NCBI GenBank assembly: GCA_965197545.1
Contig: CBDANJ010000008.1
Span: forward strand, 2,356,001 to 2,420,000
Direction: 5' to 3'
DNA from: CATOSP01 sp965197545
GTDB lineage: Bacteria > Chloroflexota > Dehalococcoidia > Lucifugimonadales > UBA3495
Length of the DNA stretch: 64,000 bases
Shown: piece by piece, positions 1 through 9,519 of the stretch
Position numbering within the stretch: the first letter of the stretch is position 1
Layout: the number at the start of each line of letters is the position of its first letter
Program-made: the position numbers and the translations under genes
Notes under the pieces: model-generated
Databases searched by the model: none
Seen by the model: the letters and a program-made list of their open reading frames with translations, nothing else
What the model was told of the DNA's origin: nothing

Positions 1-721
<721 letters not shown>

Positions 722-790
722 GGGCAAACCTCGTGAACCCCTCGCACCAGTTTGCGGCGGCTGGTTTTCCAGGGTGTTAGGTAGATTTGC

Positions 791-1570
791 TTACGTATAT
801 ACCGCAGAGTGGGATTCGTTATGAAGCTGTTTTATGAACGAGTTAGAACGAATTTGAAAGTCCAACCAGTATTCAAGGATTAATTCCAGCAGACTTCGTA
901 GCTCTTTTTTCAGGTTATCGCTCATCCGCAGCGGCTGAAGACTCCCTGGACGGCTCCGGTCCAGCAGGCGCAACACCTTGAGTACTTGCACGGGTAAAGG
1001 CAATACATTCGCGTCCGGAGGCCGGCAATCCAGGCAGAGGGTCCCCCCGAGTCCGGGGCTGAACCGGTGACGGCCGGGTAGAAGCTCATTGCGGCACTCC
1101 ACGCATCGATACAACTCCGGCTTCAGCCCGGATACACCAAGAAGCTGGAGATCGAAGCAACGCAAGGGCAGTTCAACATCCGTACCACCGGAGACGGCGT
1201 GAAGCGTGTCTAACGCCAGGTTGTACAGAGGTTCGTTAGCCCCGTTTTCCGAGCCGAACCCGTCAACCAACTCGGCAACGTAAAAGCCTCTGGAAATAGA
1301 TTCAAGGTCGGATTTCAGTGCGCCGAAGCTCTCGATCACCTGTACCTGGGTCACGTAGTCGAGGGTCCGCCCGCGAGCTAATGACAAGGACGCGTGGGTC
1401 AGCGGTTCCACGTGACCTACCAGTTTGCTGTTGGACCGCCTGGCGCCTTTGGCCACAGCCCGGAGCTTACCGCGGTCACGGGTGTAGAAAGTCACCAGCA
1501 GATCGGTTTCGCCGATGGGGACATGCTTGAGGGCCAAGGCTTCGCTATGATACGTGCGCGGCGGAGCCAT
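791..1570 (-). CDS. recO: DNA repair protein RecO
   Basis: 259 residues, the usual RecO length. The N-terminal OB-fold is recognisable (SEALALKHVPIGETDLLVTF, then a basic KGARRSNSKL stretch), and a zinc-ribbon-like pair CVEC ... CLDC lies around residues 155-185. RecO works with RecR to load RecA at gaps and breaks and anneals SSB-coated single strands. The start lies 1 bp beyond the recR stop, so the two are almost certainly co-translated. The order recR-recO directly links the partner proteins of the RecFOR pathway. No anomaly is seen. Confidence 0.93.
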   Translation of the reverse strand: MAPPRTYHSEALALKHVPIGETDLLVTFYTRDRGKLRAVAKGARRSNSKLVGHVEPLTHASLSLARGRTLDYVTQVQVIESFGALKSDLESISRGFYVAELVDGFGSENGANEPLYNLALDTLHAVSGGTDVELPLRCFDLQLLGVSGLKPELYRCVECRNELLPGRHRFSPGLGGTLCLDCRPPDANVLPLPVQVLKVLRLLDRSRPGSLQPLRMSDNLKKELRSLLELILEYWLDFQIRSNSFIKQLHNESHSAVYT

Positions 1571-1571
1571 C

Positions 1572-2186
1572 CTATAGCTCCTGACGCCCTTGGAACGCCC
1601 GGCTAAGGGTCTGGTCGTCAGTATATTCCAACGACCCGCCCACGGGCAGGCCCCGCGCCAAGTGGGTGATCTTCAGGTCCATCCCCGCCAGCCGCCGCCG
1701 GATGTACATCGCCGTGGCCTCGCCCTCCAGAGTGGGGTTAGTGGCGATGACCAACTCTTCGACACCTGCGCCGCCCACCCGTTCGAATAACTCATTCAGC
1801 TTGAGATCGTCCGGCCTTACGCCGTTGAGGGGAGAGATGACACCGTGCAGCACGTGATAGAGCCCTGAATAGCAGTGGGTGCGCTCAATTGCCAGAACGT
1901 CCAGCGGGTCCTCCACCACGCAGAGCTGTTCCCTGTTGCGCCTGGGCTCGTCACATATCGAGCAGGGGGAGATGTCGGTGAGATTCTGGCACTCATGGCA
2001 GAGGACGATGTTCCGCTTGACCCCGGTAATGGCGTCGGCCAACGCCAGGGCTTCATCTTCGGGCGTACGGATGAGGTGATAGGCCAGCCGCTGGGCGCTC
2101 TTGGGGCCAATGCCCGGGAGTTTGTGGAGTTCCTGCACCAGCCTGGCCAACGAAGGGGACGCCGCGGGGAGGGGTCCCATGCTCAT
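1572..2186 (-). CDS. recR: Recombination mediator RecR
   Basis: 204 residues with all family landmarks: a helix-hairpin-helix LPGIGPKSAQRLAYHL near residue 25, a four-cysteine zinc motif (CHEC ... CSIC) around residues 62-78, and a Toprim domain starting LCVVEDPLDVLAIE. RecR forms the ring or clamp that, with RecO, helps RecA displace SSB. It follows ybaB by 7 bp, and the ybaB-recR pairing downstream of dnaX is a widely conserved arrangement. Start ATG at 2186; the second in-frame ATG is two codons later. Confidence 0.95.
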   Translation of the reverse strand: MSMGPLPAASPSLARLVQELHKLPGIGPKSAQRLAYHLIRTPEDEALALADAITGVKRNIVLCHECQNLTDISPCSICDEPRRNREQLCVVEDPLDVLAIERTHCYSGLYHVLHGVISPLNGVRPDDLKLNELFERVGGAGVEELVIATNPTLEGEATAMYIRRRLAGMDLKITHLARGLPVGGSLEYTDDQTLSRAFQGRQEL

Positions 2187-2193
2187 CCCGGGA

Positions 2194-2493
2194 CTACCCC
2201 AGACCGGGAATCTTCAAGCCCCCGGTGATCGCGCCCATCTTTTCGGAGGCCATCTCCTGGGTCTTGGTGAAAGCGTCGTTTACCGCGGCGGCAACCAGGT
2301 CTTGAAGCAGGTCAACGTCTTCGGCGGCTTCGGGCTCGATGGTCACCGACTCCACCACCTGTTTGCCGGACATCACGACCTTGACCACGCCGCCGCCGGA
2401 ACTTCCCTCAACGGTCATGGTCTCCAACTCTTCCTGGACCTTCTCTAACTGGGCTTGAAGCCGCTGGGCCTGCCGCATCATGTTGCGGTTCAT
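2194..2493 (-). CDS. ybaB: YbaB/EbfC family nucleoid-associated protein
   Basis: 99 residues, typical for the family: an N-terminal amphipathic helix rich in Q, E and M (MMRQAQRLQAQLEKVQEEL) and a central beta region with the conserved GGGVVKVVMSGKQ segment. YbaB dimers bind DNA with little sequence preference. The ATG overlaps the dnaX stop (ATGA-type, 2490-2493), so it is translationally coupled to dnaX, and recR follows 7 bp later. Confidence 0.92.
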   Translation of the reverse strand: MNRNMMRQAQRLQAQLEKVQEELETMTVEGSSGGGVVKVVMSGKQVVESVTIEPEAAEDVDLLQDLVAAAVNDAFTKTQEMASEKMGAITGGLKIPGLG

Positions 2494-4166
2494 TTCGGGT
2501 CCTCCTCGATAATTCTGGCGCCCATGCCGAGGGCCACGCGCACCAGGGGGCTGTTTTGCGCCGCACCGGATGAGCCGCCGTTATCGCGGTTGTCGTCCAG
2601 TAGAGTGAGTCTGAATTCGTAAGTACCGCCGAACGCTGCGTTGAAAGCATCGCCGACCAGCCGCCGGCATTTGGGGTCGCCGATCTCTTCCTCCATCCGC
2701 TCCAGGTTTGCCCTGTGGGTAAAGGGCAGGACCAACGTATTATCCTCCATCGAGACATCCACCGACTTACAATCCCGTAGCAGGGCCCCCAGATTATACT
2801 TCTTGCCCTTGTGCCTGCCCAATGTCTTGACCACGGCAGTCCAGTTGGCGGCCAACGACCCGTCACCTGTCGCGGGCGCTCTTGGGGGCGCCGGCTCGGG
2901 GTTGGGCACGGGCCTGGGCGGCGCGGAGTCACGGGGGGGCCTCGATGGTTCGGCGGGACGCGAAGGAGCTTGTGACACCGATGGGGCCAGGGCTGGCGGT
3001 GGGTTGCTGGCGGGAGGGGGCGGCGGCCCGGCCGCTGGAGTGCGGGCCGGCGCTCTTGCGTTCTCGGCTACACTGGTGACTGGCTGCGCCAAGCTGTCGT
3101 CGCAAATCTGCACCGAAGCCAGTTCCAGGGGCAGCGGCGAAGGGGCGTCGTAGCGCATGTTCACCTCGCCCCACATTTTCAGCGCCTTGACGATCCGCCA
3201 GGGAGGAAGCTGGCCCACCAACTCCTTCATCTGGGACAAGGTCTGGTCTGGGAGGTCAACGATCGCGTCGGAGCCCCAATGCAGGAGCATCGCCGCGCGA
3301 AGCAACTCGGTGGTCTGGCGGTGCAACTGACGCAGGTCCGCGCCGTCCCAGGCAGCTTCGTTGATGACACCCAGAGCGCCGGACGTGTTGCCCATTAGCA
3401 GGAATTTGGTGAGTTCCAGCCATCGTTCGCCGTGGCCGAGTCCCAGCAGGTCTTCCACCTGCTTGACTCCGACGCCATCGGCGTAGGAGACAACCAATTG
3501 CTCCAGAAGGTTCTCGGCGTCTCGAAGGCTGCCCACGGAGAACCTGGCGACCATCCGCAAAGCGTCAGGGTCCACCGATACCCCTTCCGCTTCGGCTATC
3601 TCGGCTAGTCGTCCGTAAACCTGCTCCGAGGGAATACGACGGAAGTCGAACCTTTGGCACCGGGAAGCGATTGTCGCCAGGATTCTATGAGCTTCGGTAG
3701 TACAGAGGACAAAAATCACGTGTGCGGGAGGTTCTTCCAGGGTCTTGAGGAAGGCGTTGGAGGCTTCCGTGGTAAGCATGTGCGCCTCGTCCAGGATGTA
3801 GACCTTGCGGCGGCCCTGGACGGGAGCGAAGTTTACCTTGTCTCGAATGTCCCGTATCTCATTAATGCCTCGGTTGCTGGCGGCGTCAAGCTCGATAATG
3901 TCCATGAACCGGCCGTCGTTGACCGCGTGGCATACGGAACAGGCGTTGCAGGGGTCGCCATCCTGAAGGTCCAGACAATTGACGGCCTTGGCCATAATCC
4001 GGGCCGTGGTGGTCTTGCCGCTGCCGCGCGGCCCGCAGAACAGGTATGAGTGAGACACGCGGTCGAGCTTGGTGGACTGACGCAGGGTGGTGGCCACGTG
4101 TTCCTGGCCCACCAGGTCACTGAAGCTGGTGGGGCGCCATTTCCGGTAGTAGACCTGGGTGGTCAT
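2490..4166 (-). CDS. dnaX: DNA polymerase III subunits gamma/tau
   Basis: 558 residues. The AAA+ clamp-loader module carries Walker A GPRGSGKTT near residue 45, a zinc motif (C-x8-C-x2-C-x2-C) around residues 64-79, the DEAH box and the sensor-1 LCTTEAHRIL region. After the collar comes a proline- and alanine-rich linker (about residues 375-440) and a short C-terminal domain that would contact the polymerase. The protein loads the sliding clamp. The 4-bp overlaps with ybeY upstream and ybaB downstream indicate one operon. No obvious programmed frameshift site was seen, but this was not searched exhaustively. Confidence 0.94.
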   Translation of the reverse strand: MTTQVYYRKWRPTSFSDLVGQEHVATTLRQSTKLDRVSHSYLFCGPRGSGKTTTARIMAKAVNCLDLQDGDPCNACSVCHAVNDGRFMDIIELDAASNRGINEIRDIRDKVNFAPVQGRRKVYILDEAHMLTTEASNAFLKTLEEPPAHVIFVLCTTEAHRILATIASRCQRFDFRRIPSEQVYGRLAEIAEAEGVSVDPDALRMVARFSVGSLRDAENLLEQLVVSYADGVGVKQVEDLLGLGHGERWLELTKFLLMGNTSGALGVINEAAWDGADLRQLHRQTTELLRAAMLLHWGSDAIVDLPDQTLSQMKELVGQLPPWRIVKALKMWGEVNMRYDAPSPLPLELASVQICDDSLAQPVTSVAENARAPARTPAAGPPPPPASNPPPALAPSVSQAPSRPAEPSRPPRDSAPPRPVPNPEPAPPRAPATGDGSLAANWTAVVKTLGRHKGKKYNLGALLRDCKSVDVSMEDNTLVLPFTHRANLERMEEEIGDPKCRRLVGDAFNAAFGGTYEFRLTLLDDNRDNGGSSGAAQNSPLVRVALGMGARIIEEDPK

Positions 4167-4723
4167 GAGCGCGCTTTCCCCGCCTGGAACACCGCTTCCA
4201 TCCCGGTCCGCTCCAGAGCTTGCATCCTGGCCTGTTCCTCCGGCTCTTCGTGGTCGTGTCCCGCAAGGTGCAAGAGCCCGTGAACTATAAGATGGGCCAA
4301 TTCGCGGTCGACAGGCTGACCGTGTTCGGCCGCTTGCCGAGACGCCTGAGGATAGGACACGACGACTTCACCCAGGGGCGGGAGTTCTCCCGGAGGCAGC
4401 GACCATGCGAACTCATCGGTTTCTCCCGGCTTCTGGAATCTGTCATTCGGCTCGTTGGACTCTCCCTCCCAGTGCCCCGGGTGATCCATTGAGAAGGAGA
4501 GTACGTCGGTGACTTCGTCCAGCCCCCGAAATTGCAGATTCAACTCTCGCAACATGCTGTCGTCCGTCAGCAACAGGCTTACCTGCACGCCCGATAGTTG
4601 CATAACCGCAGCGTCGAGTCCAACTTCGACCACCGAATGGAGCCAAGCCTCTGAGACCTCCCCCGCGAATTGCTCGTCAATCGATACATCTATCTGATGG
4701 ACCGGATGCGGGTGGGCGCTCAT
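4163..4723 (-). CDS. ybeY: Endoribonuclease YbeY
   Basis: 186 residues with the diagnostic zinc motif HLIVHGLLHLAGHDHEE near residues 142-158 and the LNLQFRGLDEVTDVLSF block. YbeY is a metal-dependent endoribonuclease acting in 16S rRNA maturation and ribosome quality control. It is longer than many family members (about 150-165 residues): an acidic, proline-rich insert of about 35 residues (HPGHWEGESNEPND onward) sits between the DVLSF strand and GEVVVSYP. Its last bases overlap the dnaX start. It is the first gene of the visible operon, with about 245 bp of non-coding sequence upstream. Confidence 0.92.
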   Translation of the reverse strand: MSAHPHPVHQIDVSIDEQFAGEVSEAWLHSVVEVGLDAAVMQLSGVQVSLLLTDDSMLRELNLQFRGLDEVTDVLSFSMDHPGHWEGESNEPNDRFQKPGETDEFAWSLPPGELPPLGEVVVSYPQASRQAAEHGQPVDRELAHLIVHGLLHLAGHDHEEPEEQARMQALERTGMEAVFQAGKARS

Positions 4724-4968
4724 GCTGGTATTCGCTTCCCGGACCGCAAGAATCGTGTCCCCCCGGGCGTCTCACATACGAACATCGAAAAAGACGTGAG
4801 ATTGTCTTCCAACTGAGGCCGAAACGAGGCTGCCACGCGAATAACAAAGCTCACGGGGAGGATGAGAGGGCTGGGCCAATGATAGCATGGCGGCTATAGG
4901 CCATCAAGGAAATCCGGTCACCCGGCAGGGGATCTTTCGCGATAATCCCGGTCCCGCCGCCGGTCGAT
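4724..4968. other. Upstream region of the ybeY-recO operon
   Basis: No convincing gene. It should contain the promoter of the minus-strand operon, but I could not pick clear -35/-10 boxes. Its right edge is the abrupt start of IS4 copy A sequence at 4969. Confidence 0.4.
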
Positions 4969-5113
4969 AGTCACGAAACCGGACGCCGGAGGTCTCACAT
5001 GCGCCTTTCACATGCGCCTTTCACATGCGCCTTTCCAAGGAATCCTACCAGATGAAGCAGGTTATTGAAACGCATCTGCCCCGGCTCAGCCGGCCGCAAT
5101 TGACCGGGCTGGT

Positions 5114-5138
5114 CCCCGTATCAAGTACGGGGCAGGCT
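5114..5138 (-). repeat. Short hairpin element in IS4 copy A
   Basis: CCCC-stem-GGGGCAGGCT in reverse orientation. Compared with copy B it is a net 24-bp insertion, in frame, and is absent at the same place in copy B. Confidence 0.8.
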
Positions 5139-5328
5139 CTATGGGTGTGCGGGACTATTCCGGCTGGGAGCGCCTGCCGGAATGCCGCCGCCGCCCTCTC
5201 GACCTGGGGCAACCGGAACAATATGCGGCAGTACCTCCGGGAGTGGCTGTACGGCGGCGGCGGCCGGCACGCCCCTGCCGGACGGAACTGGACGTAAGCC
5301 TCTGCTTCGCGCCGCTGCTGCGATGGGT

Positions 5329-5441
5329 CCTTTCGTGGTGGCCTTTCGTGGTGGCCTTTCGTGGTGGCCTTTCGTGGTGGCGTTCCGTGGTGGCGTTCCG
5401 TGGTGGCGTTTCGTGGCGGCGTTTCGTGGCGGCGTTTCGAC
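5329..5441 (+). repeat. 13-bp tandem repeat, about 8 units
   Basis: Units of CCTTTCGTGGTGG and the variants CGTTCCGTGGTGG and CGTTTCGTGGCGG run head to tail. Copy B has a single unit at the matching place, and copy C has about nine units with small indels. A 13-bp period shifts the frame at every unit. Confidence 0.85.
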
Positions 5442-5696
5442 AGGCTGGCGTTGGCGATAGACCCGGCGCTGAAAGGGAAGGAGACCACCGCCATAGTCAT
5501 AAGCGTGGTCTGCCGTGGTTGTGCGATTCCGGTGGCGCGGCGCATCATGCGCGCCAACAAGCCGGGCGCATGGATGGACCCGGTCGTCGAACTGTTGCAG
5601 GCGCCGGCCCCGGCGGCCCCGGAGGAGATGAAGGTGATTGTGCTGTGCGGCCGGGGCCTGACCAGTCCGGAATTGTGGGAACAGATACGCGCCCGG

Positions 5697-5721
5697 AGCC
5701 TGCCCCCGGCCACGACCGGAG
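5697..5721 (+). repeat. Short hairpin element in IS4 copy A
   Basis: AGCCTGCCCCCGG-CCACGA-CCGGAG. Copy B reads straight through (GCC CAA GGC TGG), so this is an exact 25-bp insertion that shifts the frame. Confidence 0.85.
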
Positions 5722-6132
5722 GGCTGGCATCCATACATGAGGTACCCTAAACATGAGGTACCCTAAAAACATTGCTTTCTGTGCCGAGGGAGGCCGCCGC
5801 CTGCCGGCGCGGACCTTCGTTTCCCGTCCTGATACCGGATGGATTGGCCGTGGGACCGCGTTCAGTGATGCAACCGTGAAACGCCGTTGCACCCTGATTG
5901 TGGTCTGGTACGCTGAGCAGGAGGAGCCGTGGACCATATTGACCGGCCATGCGCCCGGAGAAGCGGGAGCGAGTTGGTACGCGCTCCGTTTCTGGATAGA
6001 ACCGGGCTTTAAGATGCTCAAGAGCGCCGGTTGGCAATGGCAGAGGACCCGGAGAACCGGCCCGGAGCGGATTTCCCGGCATTGGCTGGCGCTATCGGCG
6101 GCGGCCCTGATGGTCCTGGCCTATGGGACCAG

Positions 6133-6157
6133 AGCCTGCCCCCGGCCACGACCGGGG
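6133..6157 (+). repeat. Short hairpin element in IS4 copy A
   Basis: It follows CTATGGGACCAG. Copy B has the same flank joined directly to GGTGGAAGACGCC, giving an exact 25-bp insertion. Confidence 0.85.
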
Positions 6158-6427
6158 GGTGGAAGACGCCTTTGAGCGGAAGGCCGCCCCCGGCAGCCTG
6201 AGAGCGCCTCCGAAATGGCTGGCGCCCACGCACCGCAGTAGTAGGAGCAGGCCGGGACGGACCGTCAGCCTGATCCACCACGGCATCGGCCGGCTGAGGC
6301 GGCCGATGCACCGGGGCAAGCTCCGGAGCCGGGTGTGGCTGCTGCCCGAACCGTGGCCAGAGCCCAAGCCCCGCCTGGAGATCAACCGCCACGCCCCCAC
6401 TTGAAACTCCATACATACCCCTGTCAG

Positions 6428-7125
6428 ACAGCGCCCTGGGGATCCTGTCCCCGAGGGAGTTTACTGCCTTGGCAACAACGGAGGATTGACCAACAAAACT
6501 AGAAGTCATTTCAAAAGTCTGTTGGAGCACTGATGTGGCGCTCATATATTCGACAGCATAGAGGATGAATTAGGTTACAAGCCAGCCTCTTGTCACCGCA
6601 TGTTTTCTCCTTTACCAGCATTGGAGTTCCATGGAACACTTGGGCCGAGGTCCGGTAGCCCAGGGCCTGGCGGTGTCTCTGGATGCTCTAGAAGTGGAAG
6701 TAGGCGCCGAGGCCCTTCCTGTTCTTCGCCTTCCGGCGGCGAGGGGATATCCAGGCTTCCTACGCGCCTGCTCAGGGGAGGAGGCGCGTCTGCCGGAATG
6801 ATAATGTCGCGCTCCCGGCTCAGGAGAAATCCAGGTTCCGAGCCCTACCGCCATTGATTATAACTATATACACTTCCTTATGGTTATTCTACCCGAATAA
6901 CATTACCACTAATAGCGACTGTATTACATTGTGTATCAACAGTGTGATTACATATTATTACCCTATGATTGACCGAAATATCTCCTGCTGGGCCGTTGTT
7001 CTGGGCGGCCCGTCCCCGCAGTCCGGATTGGTCCACGGGACTAAATCATTGCATAAGCTCGATAGCAGAATTACCGGGCACCGACAATGTGGACCTTTAA
7101 TGTCGGTCAAAGCAACTACAGTGAA
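6428..7125. other. Intergenic region, no recognised gene
   Basis: About 700 bp between IS4 copy A and the epimerase remnant. A short plus frame at about 6631-6801 (MEHLGRGPVAQGLAVSLDAL...) has plausible codon use but matches nothing I recognise. From about 6855 to 6975 the DNA turns markedly AT-rich, unlike its surroundings, which may mark a recombination junction or promoter zone. Confidence 0.4.
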
Positions 7126-8032
7126 ATGAAGTGCGTTGTAACCGGCGGATGTGGTTTTATAGGATACCACCTTGTCGACCGGCTGATTAGTCTGGGGCAC
7201 GAAGTTACGGCGATAGACAATCTGGCCACGGGCGCAATTTCCCACCTCAATTCCGAGGCAAAACTGGTTCAAGGGTCAGTTGCCGATCTTGAACTGATGG
7301 TATTCGCCACAGAATCCGCGGACTGGGTATTTCACACGGCTGCCCTGGCCCGGATAGAGCGTTCCATGGATGACCCGGTGGGAACCCACGAAGTCAACGT
7401 GAACGGGACCCTGAATGTCCTTCAGGCGGCCCGCGTGAACGGGGTTAGGCGCGTCATCAATTCGTCATCCTCCAGCGTTTACGGTGACCAGCCAATCCAC
7501 GTTATGCATGAAGAGATGAGGCCAAATCCAAAGTCCCCCTACGCGATGCAGAAGCTAATCGGTGAACAATATTGCGATATGTACGCCAGGCTCTTTAAAC
7601 TGAGAATCACCTCGCTGCGTTACTTTAATGTCTATGGCCCCGGCAACCTGCAGAGGGGGCTTACGTGTTGTTGATTCCAAAATTCCTGCAGATGCGGAGC
7701 AGCATGAGCCGCTCACCGTGTACGGTGACAGTGACCAGACGCGGGGATATACCCATATCCTGGACGTGGTCCAGGCCAACCTTCTTGCCGCCGCAGCTTC
7801 CCTGCCAGCCGGCGGCCACACGGTCCTGAATATAGGGCCACGAGAAGAGACCTCGGTCAACGAAATAGCTGTCATAATTGGCGGCCCTATAAAGCACATT
7901 GTGCCAAACCCCAGAGGCGACTTCGAAGAATTTCGAAAATCCGCGGACAACTCCAGGGTCAAGACAGTCATCGGGTGGGAGCCCGGGATTTCCTTCGCGG
8001 AGGGCATGCGGGATCTGCTAGGGAGCGCCTAA
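7126..8032 (+). pseudogene. NAD-dependent sugar epimerase/dehydratase, two frameshifts
   Basis: Extended SDR of the GalE/WbpP type. The N-terminal half (MKCVVTGGCGFIGYHLVDRL) carries the GxxGxxG NAD site, the serine region NSSSSSVYG and the YAMQKLIGE active-site tyrosine and lysine. After RYFNVYGPGNL the frame ends at a TGA; the expected continuation AYVLLIPKFLQM is in a second frame, and EQHEPLTVYGDSDQTRGYTH to the C-terminus is in a third. The first shift lies in a GGGGG run near 7655, the second near 7690-7700. It would epimerise a nucleotide sugar if intact. Sequencing error is possible; the IS-rich context favours a decayed gene. The start ATG 7126 fits the family better than the upstream ATG 7087. 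Confidence 0.85.
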
Positions 8033-8048
8033 AGGAGACAGTTGAGGT

Positions 8049-9485
8049 TCATCCAATAGTGTAGTCTCGACAACAGGAGACGCGACTTGCCTGCCGCAGC
8101 TTTTGTGGGTTGACCCTTCGTATGTTGGCAACGATCTCGGGCCATGCCGTGGCCCCGGTCGCCAAGCCCGCCAACGTCAACCAGAGAAAGGTCAACCACC
8201 AAGTCTCTGTCGTCCACCAAGTGTACAGGGGGAACAGCCCCGCAAGTCCCTGGAAGGATGGGAATGCCATGTCAAAGGGGTCCACGGCAATGATGATTTC
8301 CTCGGAATGCCCGGCCAGCGCCAGCCCGGCGGTAATCGCCATAGTGTAGATTCCCAGTACCGCGGCACTGACCTTTCCCCACAGGGGAGTCCTCGCCAAG
8401 ACCAGCCCAACGGGTATGATGAACGGGGGCAGCACCGTGAGCATGGTGCGCCCGGCGAACCACCATCCCATCATCGTAATGGCCAAGAAGGTCGCTATCA
8501 GCAATTGGACCAGTACTAACGCCAGTACCAGCCGCAGGGCTCCTTTGCCCTCCGCCAGCAGCGCCATGCCGGGAACTGCCACCAGCAGAAAAGGCGCCCA
8601 GCGTCCGATTCCAAACCGCCAGTCTATGAAAAGTCCCCAAACCCGGTAGTACCGCTCGCTGAATTCTATGTGCCCTATAAGAATCTCACCTGTGTTCCAC
8701 CGGGCGTAGACCACGTTGTTGCCATAGGGGGTCAGTCCGCCAAAGAGGTACACGTGAAACCAGGCGAACCAAGCTGCCGAGATGCCTCCGGCAACCAATA
8801 GGGCAATACGCCCGCGCCGCTCGGCTTTCAGCAAGAAGTATGCCGACACAATCAAAGCCAGGGGTGCATACTTGGCGCCCAGCCAGCACATGATCGAAAG
8901 CGCGCCGACCAGCCACAGTCCCGCAGCCATACCAAGCCGGTGTTGACGGGTGACCAGCAGCAGCGCCGTAACCAGGGCCAGCGCCGCCGGAAATTCCGGA
9001 TATATTTCGGTAGAATAGATGAATGAGGTGGCAGTCAGTCCAACGCCGAGCGATACAACCCAGCTGATCAGCCGGTGACCGGTCATCCGATCTGCCAGCA
9101 CGAAAGCCAGCGCCAATGTAGCGGACGCCAGTAACAGCAACTGAATCTGCACCCCCACCAAGCCGCCCAGGGCAAAGCCGGGGATCAACAGGAAGGACAA
9201 ACCGGGGTTGTGAGGACTGAGCAGCCGGCCGTCATCCCTCGGAACAGATTGAAACCACAAGTCGTCTGCGTGATCAAAGAAAGACTTGTAGGATTTGCTT
9301 TCGTATTGATTGCGCAGGTCGAAGTCGCCGTCAGCCAGCAGGCTCTGGGTGGTCAGCAAATAAAAGGGCTCATCCCCCGTAATGGAGGCCCCGCGGGTCG
9401 CTCGAATGTCAATCGAGATCGTATAGACGGCCGCCAGCAACAAGGAAAGAGCCGCCGCGGCCAGCAGCAGCTCTCTTTCCCTCAT
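8049..9485 (-). CDS. Polytopic membrane glycosyltransferase-like protein (GT-C fold)
   Basis: About 478 residues with at least ten hydrophobic segments. After the first membrane helix comes a periplasmic loop ITGDEPFYLLTTQSLLADGD, the acidic first-loop motif of GT-C enzymes (ArnT/GT39-like) that use lipid-linked sugars; DFDLRNQYESKSY follows. The C-terminal half holds further helices with WWFAGRTMLTVLPPF. It probably transfers a sugar to a cell-surface acceptor; the substrate is unknown. The epimerase remnant nearby hints at a former glycosylation locus. The start is uncertain: ATG 9485 is chosen because the upstream frame (to 9539) overlaps the neighbouring pseudogene and reads poorly. Confidence 0.75.
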   Translation of the reverse strand: MRERELLLAAAALSLLLAAVYTISIDIRATRGASITGDEPFYLLTTQSLLADGDFDLRNQYESKSYKSFFDHADDLWFQSVPRDDGRLLSPHNPGLSFLLIPGFALGGLVGVQIQLLLLASATLALAFVLADRMTGHRLISWVVSLGVGLTATSFIYSTEIYPEFPAALALVTALLLVTRQHRLGMAAGLWLVGALSIMCWLGAKYAPLALIVSAYFLLKAERRGRIALLVAGGISAAWFAWFHVYLFGGLTPYGNNVVYARWNTGEILIGHIEFSERYYRVWGLFIDWRFGIGRWAPFLLVAVPGMALLAEGKGALRLVLALVLVQLLIATFLAITMMGWWFAGRTMLTVLPPFIIPVGLVLARTPLWGKVSAAVLGIYTMAITAGLALAGHSEEIIIAVDPFDMAFPSFQGLAGLFPLYTWWTTETWWLTFLWLTLAGLATGATAWPEIVANIRRVNPQKLRQASRVSCCRDYTIG

Positions 9486-9519
9486 TAAGGGGAAGAATAG
9501 TCGTTGGGCCAAACATTCG

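Larger units (their letters stand above)
5025..6403 (+). pseudogene. IS4-type DDE transposase, copy A (broken)
   Basis: The protein aligns segment by segment with the 408-residue intact transposase of copy B. The C-terminal signature WYALRFWIEPGFKMLK fits Y-(2)-R-(3)-E-(6)-K of IS4 transposases. The frame is broken by 25-bp hairpin insertions at 5697-5721 and 6133-6157 and by the expanded 13-bp repeat at about 5329-5441. The insertion at 5114-5138 is in frame and adds a PVSSTGQAL-type peptide. Without these the frame would resemble copy B. Confidence 0.85.
4969..6427 (+). mobile_element. IS4-type insertion sequence, copy A (left end missing)
   Basis: The right end is the terminal repeat ATACATACCCCTGTCAG at 6411-6427, shared with copies B and C. 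The left end is lost: identity with copy C begins at AGTCACGAAACC (4969) and the outer 60-80 bp with the left repeat are absent. The interior is nearly identical to copy C in reverse orientation, so A and C form a long inverted repeat around 6428-15567. It carries three hairpin insertions and a 13-bp tandem repeat, so it is unlikely to encode active transposase. Confidence 0.85.

Noticed and set aside
5139..5740. Two long overlapping minus- and plus-strand open frames with repeated ATTKRHHE-type peptides
   Set aside because: They are translations of the 13-bp tandem repeat and of the IS4 transposase in other frames.
6612..6857. Short open frames upstream of the epimerase
   Set aside because: Plausible codon use in one frame but no homology I can name and no ribosome site.
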